NCBI RefSeq assembly: GCF_017916325.1
Contig: NC_090144.1
Location: 10,001 to 74,000, forward strand
Source of the DNA: Leishmania martiniquensis
Taxonomy: Eukaryota; Euglenozoa; Kinetoplastea; Trypanosomatida; Trypanosomatidae
Length of the DNA: 64,000 nt
Direction: 5' to 3'
The notes below the pieces were generated by a model. That model had not been told where the DNA came from, searched no databases, and was given only the letters and a program-made list of their open reading frames with translations. This document shows, piece after piece, positions 61,003 to 64,000 of this stretch; within the stretch, counting starts at the first letter, position 1, and each line of letters opens with the position of its first letter. A program made the translations under genes and the position numbers.

Positions 61003-61377
61003 ATGCCTGCCTACCTGTCAGCGACGCCGCTGGAGGCCCGCGTCGCGAGGTGCGCGAGCCTGCGCGCTGCGAACGCTGTGCCTGTTGTGGTGGAGGAGGC
61101 GCAGACGCGCGGCGGCAAGGCGCACTTCAGCGCGGTGGCGCGCGAGACGACGGTTGCGCAGCTTGTGGCCGCGGTGCGCGGCTTCCGCGGCGTGGACGCG
61201 AAGAAGCCGGTGACGCTGACGGTTGCCGGCTGCAGCGTGTCGCCGTTGGCGACGCTCGGCGAGCTGCACGACGCGTGCAAGCAGGCGGACGACGGCATGC
61301 TGTACGTCGCCTACACCGCGGAGCGCTCCATGGGCGCTGCAGTGTGTACGCCCCTCGCCTCATGCTCGTGGAACTAG
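61003..61377 (+). CDS. ATG8: ATG8-like ubiquitin-fold protein, copy 1
   Basis: A 124-residue divergent ATG8. Aligned by eye to ATG8/LC3: ATPLEARVARCASLR corresponds to SFEQRKAEAEKIR, AVPVVVE to RIPVICE, TTVAQLVAAVRGF to LTVGQFVYVIRKR, and ADDGMLYVAYTAERSMG to DEDGFLYVTYSGENTFG. Gly111 is the expected site that ATG4 exposes for lipidation, followed by a 13-residue tail (AAVCTPLASCSWN); the residue before Gly is Met rather than the usual Phe. ATG8 marks autophagosomes; Leishmania has expanded tandem families (ATG8A/B/C), and those named ATG8B/ATG8C are, from memory, on chromosome 9. The protein is Ala-rich and the codons end almost always in G or C, unlike most neighbours. Which subfamily it belongs to was not tested. 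Confidence 0.9.
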   Translation: MPAYLSATPLEARVARCASLRAANAVPVVVEEAQTRGGKAHFSAVARETTVAQLVAAVRGFRGVDAKKPVTLTVAGCSVSPLATLGELHDACKQADDGMLYVAYTAERSMGAAVCTPLASCSWN

Positions 61378-62434
61378 AGGCGGCAACACGACAGCGCAGC
61401 GTGGCAGCTCGCCACGCGAACGTGCGCCTCCGTGGCTTTGTGTGCTGTCCCACCGCTTCCTGGCCGCACCGCATCCCTCTTCGAGGTGGGCCAGTGCACC
61501 CGCCTCGCCCACCTGCACTTAGCTCGCCGCGCGTGCATGTCTGTGCGCGCGAAGACTTCTCTTCTGCCTTTTTGCCATCTCATCGATTGCACCCCTCGTG
61601 TTCTTTGTGCTGCTTGGCGGCGGGCGCGTCTGACCGGTGTCCGTGACCCCCTTTCTCCGGCTTGTGATGGACTGCGCCTCACCGCCTGCGCACAGGCCTT
61701 GCCTCCCTCTCCTCTCCATGTGCATGTGCTTGCTTGCCCTTTTCGGCCTCCCATCTTGCCCTTGAACGATGTCTTGCATGTGCAGAGTGCTGTGGCGGGC
61801 CGAACTGCGCGCCCCTTCTCTCTCTTGTTTGCCTTCTCCGGCTTCATGTGTACACATTCATTTGGAAGCGGCCATTGCCGACGTGCTGTTAGCGGCCCGC
61901 GTACGCGGCGGCTGTGCGCACGCCACTGGAGTGTGCAGCCTATTTGAGTCTTGGCGGCATCACTCGCCACGCCACGCGCGCCTTCTCCTCTCTCCACTGT
62001 GGTCATTCGCCAGGAATCTTTGCAAAGCGCTGCACCGGCAATACCGCCCCGGCACGTGAGGCGCGTGCGAGGAGCATGGCGCGCCGCTGCTTCTCTACTC
62101 ACGCATTGGGGCACGGCGCGATGCGCTTCTCGGCGCCTTGCCCCACTTGTTACGCCCCTTCCCTACAAGGCATGCCGCACCCTCTCCCCGTCCCTCTGCC
62201 GCTTCCTCTCAACTCCCCGCTACGCTCCCTTCACTTCGCATTACCTTCCTCGGTCTGTGTGTCACTTCATGCGCGCGCGCGCCGTGGTGTGCCCTCGGCA
62301 AACGTCCACCGCTTCACTCCCTGGGCGCGCCCAGACCGCAGCGCACCCGCAGCACGTTTTTTTACTAACTGCTCGCTCTCTCCTCGGCATCCCCTGCGCC
62401 CGCGCCTGTTTTCTCTCCCCAAGCCACCATCACC
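61378..62434. other. Array spacer 1
   Basis: 3' UTR and intergenic spacer of unit 1. It contains no independent gene; open frames here are repeated identically in unit 2 and are shadows of GC-rich DNA. An acceptor tract ends at 62422-62423. Confidence 0.7.
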
Positions 62435-62809
62435 ATGCCTGCCTACCTGTCAGCGACGCCGCTGGAGGCCCGCGTCGCGAGGTGCGCGAGCCTGCGCGCT
62501 GCGAACGCTGTGCCTGTTGTGGTGGAGGAGGCGCAGACGCGCGGCGGCAAGGCGCACTTCAGCGCGGTGGCGCGCGAGACGACGGTTGCGCAGCTTGTGG
62601 CCGCGGTGCGCGGCTTCCGCGGCGTGGACGCGAAGAAGCCGGTGACGCTGACGGTTGCCGGCTGCAGCGTGTCGCCGTTGGCGACGCTCGGCGAGCTGCA
62701 CGACGCGTGCAAGCAGGCGGACGACGGCATGCTGTACGTCGCCTACACCGCGGAGCGCTCCATGGGCGCTGCAGTGTGTACGCCCCTCGCCTCATGCTCG
62801 TGGAACTAG
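62435..62809 (+). CDS. ATG8: ATG8-like ubiquitin-fold protein, copy 2
   Basis: Same 124-residue product as copy 1, with no coding difference visible at protein level, including the Met-Gly processing site and 13-residue tail. Identity across the whole unit points to recent duplication or ongoing gene conversion. Multiple copies raise dosage in organisms that lack gene-specific promoters. Confidence 0.9.
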   Translation: MPAYLSATPLEARVARCASLRAANAVPVVVEEAQTRGGKAHFSAVARETTVAQLVAAVRGFRGVDAKKPVTLTVAGCSVSPLATLGELHDACKQADDGMLYVAYTAERSMGAAVCTPLASCSWN

Positions 62810-63867
62810 AGGCGGCAACACGACAGCGCAGCGTGGCAGCTCGCCACGCGAACGTGCGCCTCCGTGGCTTTGTGTGCTGTCCCACCGCTTCCTGGCCGCA
62901 CCGCATCCCTCTTCGAGGTGGGCCAGTGCACCCGCCTCGCCCACCTGCACTTAGCTCGCCGCGCGTGCATGTCTGTGCGCGCGAAGACTTCTCTTCTGCC
63001 TTTTTTGCCATCTCATCGATTGCACCCCTCGTGTTCTTTGTGCTGCTTGGCGGCGGGCGCGTCTGACCGGTGTCCGTGACCCCCCTTTCTCCGGCTTGTG
63101 ATGGACTGCGCCTCACCGCCTGCGCACAGGCCTTGCCTCCCCTCTCCTCTCCATGTGCATGTGCTTGCTTGCCCTTTTCGGCCTCCCATCTTGCCCTTGA
63201 ACGATGTCTTGCATGTGCAGAGTGCTGTGGCGGGCCGAACTGCGCGCCCCTTCTCTCTCTTGTTTGCCTTCTCCGGCTTCATGTGTACACATTCATTTGG
63301 AAGCGGCCATTGCCGACGTGCTGTTAGCGGCCCGCGTACGCGGCGGCTGTGCGCACGCCACTGGAGTGTGCAGCCTATTTGAGTCTTGGCGGCATCACTC
63401 GCCACGCCACGCGCGCCTTCTCCTCTCTCCACTGTGGTCATTCGCCAGGAATCTTTGCAAAGCGCTGCACCGGCAATACCGCCCCGGCACGTGAGGCGCG
63501 TGCGAGGAGCATGGCGCGCCGCTGCTTCTCTACTCACGCATTGGGGCACGGCGCGATGCGCTTCTCGGCGCCTTGCCCCACTTGTTACGCCCCTTCCCTA
63601 CAAGGCATGCCGCACCCCTCTCCCCCGTCCCTCTGCCGCTTCCTCTCAACTCCCCGCTACGCTCCCCTTCACTTCGCATTACCTTCCTCGGTCTGTGTGT
63701 CACTTCATGCGCGCGCGCGCGTGGTGTGCCCTCGGCAAACGTCCACCGCTTCACTCCTGGGCGCGCCCAGACCGCAGCGCACCCGCAGCACGTTTTTACT
63801 AACTGCTCGCTCTCTCCTCGGCATCCCCTGCGCCCGCGCCTGTTTTCTCTCCCAAGCCACCATCACC
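62810..63867. other. Array spacer 2
   Basis: Equivalent of spacer 1. From about 63700 it shows several one- or two-base deletions in short runs relative to units 1 and 2 (for example GCGCGTGGTG versus GCGCGCCGTGGTG near 63715, and a shortened T-run near 63793). Confidence 0.7.
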
Positions 63868-64000
63868 ATGCCTGCCTACCTGTCAGCGACGCCGCTGGAG
63901 GCCCGCGTCGCGAGGTGCGCGAGCCTGCGCGCTGCGAACGCTGTGCCTGTTGTGGTGGAGGAGGCGCAGACGCGCGGCGGCAAGGCGCACTTCAGCGCGG
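63868..64000 (+). CDS. ATG8: ATG8-like protein, copy 3, cut by window edge
   Basis: The first 44 codons are identical to copies 1 and 2 as far as the window goes. The acceptor lies at 63855-63856. The rest of the gene lies beyond the window; nothing suggests it is broken. Confidence 0.85.
   Translation, partial: MPAYLSATPLEARVARCASLRAANAVPVVVEEAQTRGGKAHFSA

Larger units (their letters stand above)
60782..64000 (+). repeat. Tandem array of ~1.43-kb units carrying ATG8-like genes
   Basis: Units begin at about 60782, 62215 and 63652 (ATG spacing 1432 and 1433 bases). The third unit runs off the window. Units 1 and 2 appear identical through the coding sequence and differ mainly by single-base homopolymer changes in the spacer (for example the T-run near 61570/63002 and the C-run near 61650/63083). 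Every unit contains its own acceptor about 11 bases before the ATG. Confidence 0.95.

Noticed and set aside
60564..61646. 360-codon + strand frame overlapping ATG8 copy 1 (and the 371-codon frame at 61951-63066)
   Set aside because: Out-of-frame with the conserved ATG8-like product, Arg/Ala/Gly-rich, and repeated because the DNA is repeated.

Overview
The window reads as nuclear DNA of a trypanosomatid protozoan, most likely Leishmania or a close relative. All supported genes lie on the + strand, none has an intron, and many start codons are preceded by a polypyrimidine run ending in AG, the usual trans-splice acceptor of this group. Intergenic DNA is rich in C/T tracts and (TG)n/(CA)n microsatellites. 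Two families settle the assignment: BILBO1, the flagellar pocket collar protein known only from kinetoplastids, and a tandem array of small divergent ATG8-like genes as described in Leishmania. From memory this gene order matches the early part of Leishmania chromosome 9, but I could not run a synteny comparison. The species is not determined.

Layout. 1-7.2 kb: a small TEX9-like coiled-coil protein, a WDR74/Nsa1-type ribosome-biogenesis WD40 protein, two small probable membrane/mitochondrial proteins (the second without an obvious ATG), and a divergent HAT-repeat protein resembling CstF-77. 7.6-12.5 kb: a PEX11-family glycosomal membrane protein, the GPI-anchor enzyme GlcNAc-PI de-N-acetylase, a degenerate minus-strand coding remnant, and endonuclease III. 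13-33.5 kb: three paralogous single-RRM RNA-binding proteins, with a DHX57-like DEAH helicase between the first and second. About 11 kb without a convincing gene lies between RRM 2 and RRM 3, and another 11.5 kb between RRM 3 and BILBO1. These gaps hold pyrimidine-rich DNA, GC-rich islands that look like SIDER-type retroposon relics, and a near-perfect ~48-bp-arm inverted repeat. 45-60 kb: BILBO1, a LYR-motif membrane protein, a cytoskeletal-looking protein with repeated C-x-F-x-P motifs, a kinesin-4-like motor, and a CHFR-like FHA/RING/PBZ ubiquitin ligase. 60.8 kb to the end: the ATG8-like array in ~1.43-kb units, two complete copies and one cut by the window edge.

Trypanosomatid neighbours are co-transcribed without being functionally grouped, so this is not an operon. 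Gene expression here is expected to be controlled after transcription. The three RRM proteins, the helicase and the CstF-77-like protein are candidate parts of that machinery, and the giant untranslated regions around RRM 2 and RRM 3 are the likeliest place for regulatory surprises. Start codons below are ATGs chosen from position, predicted splice acceptors and family alignment.
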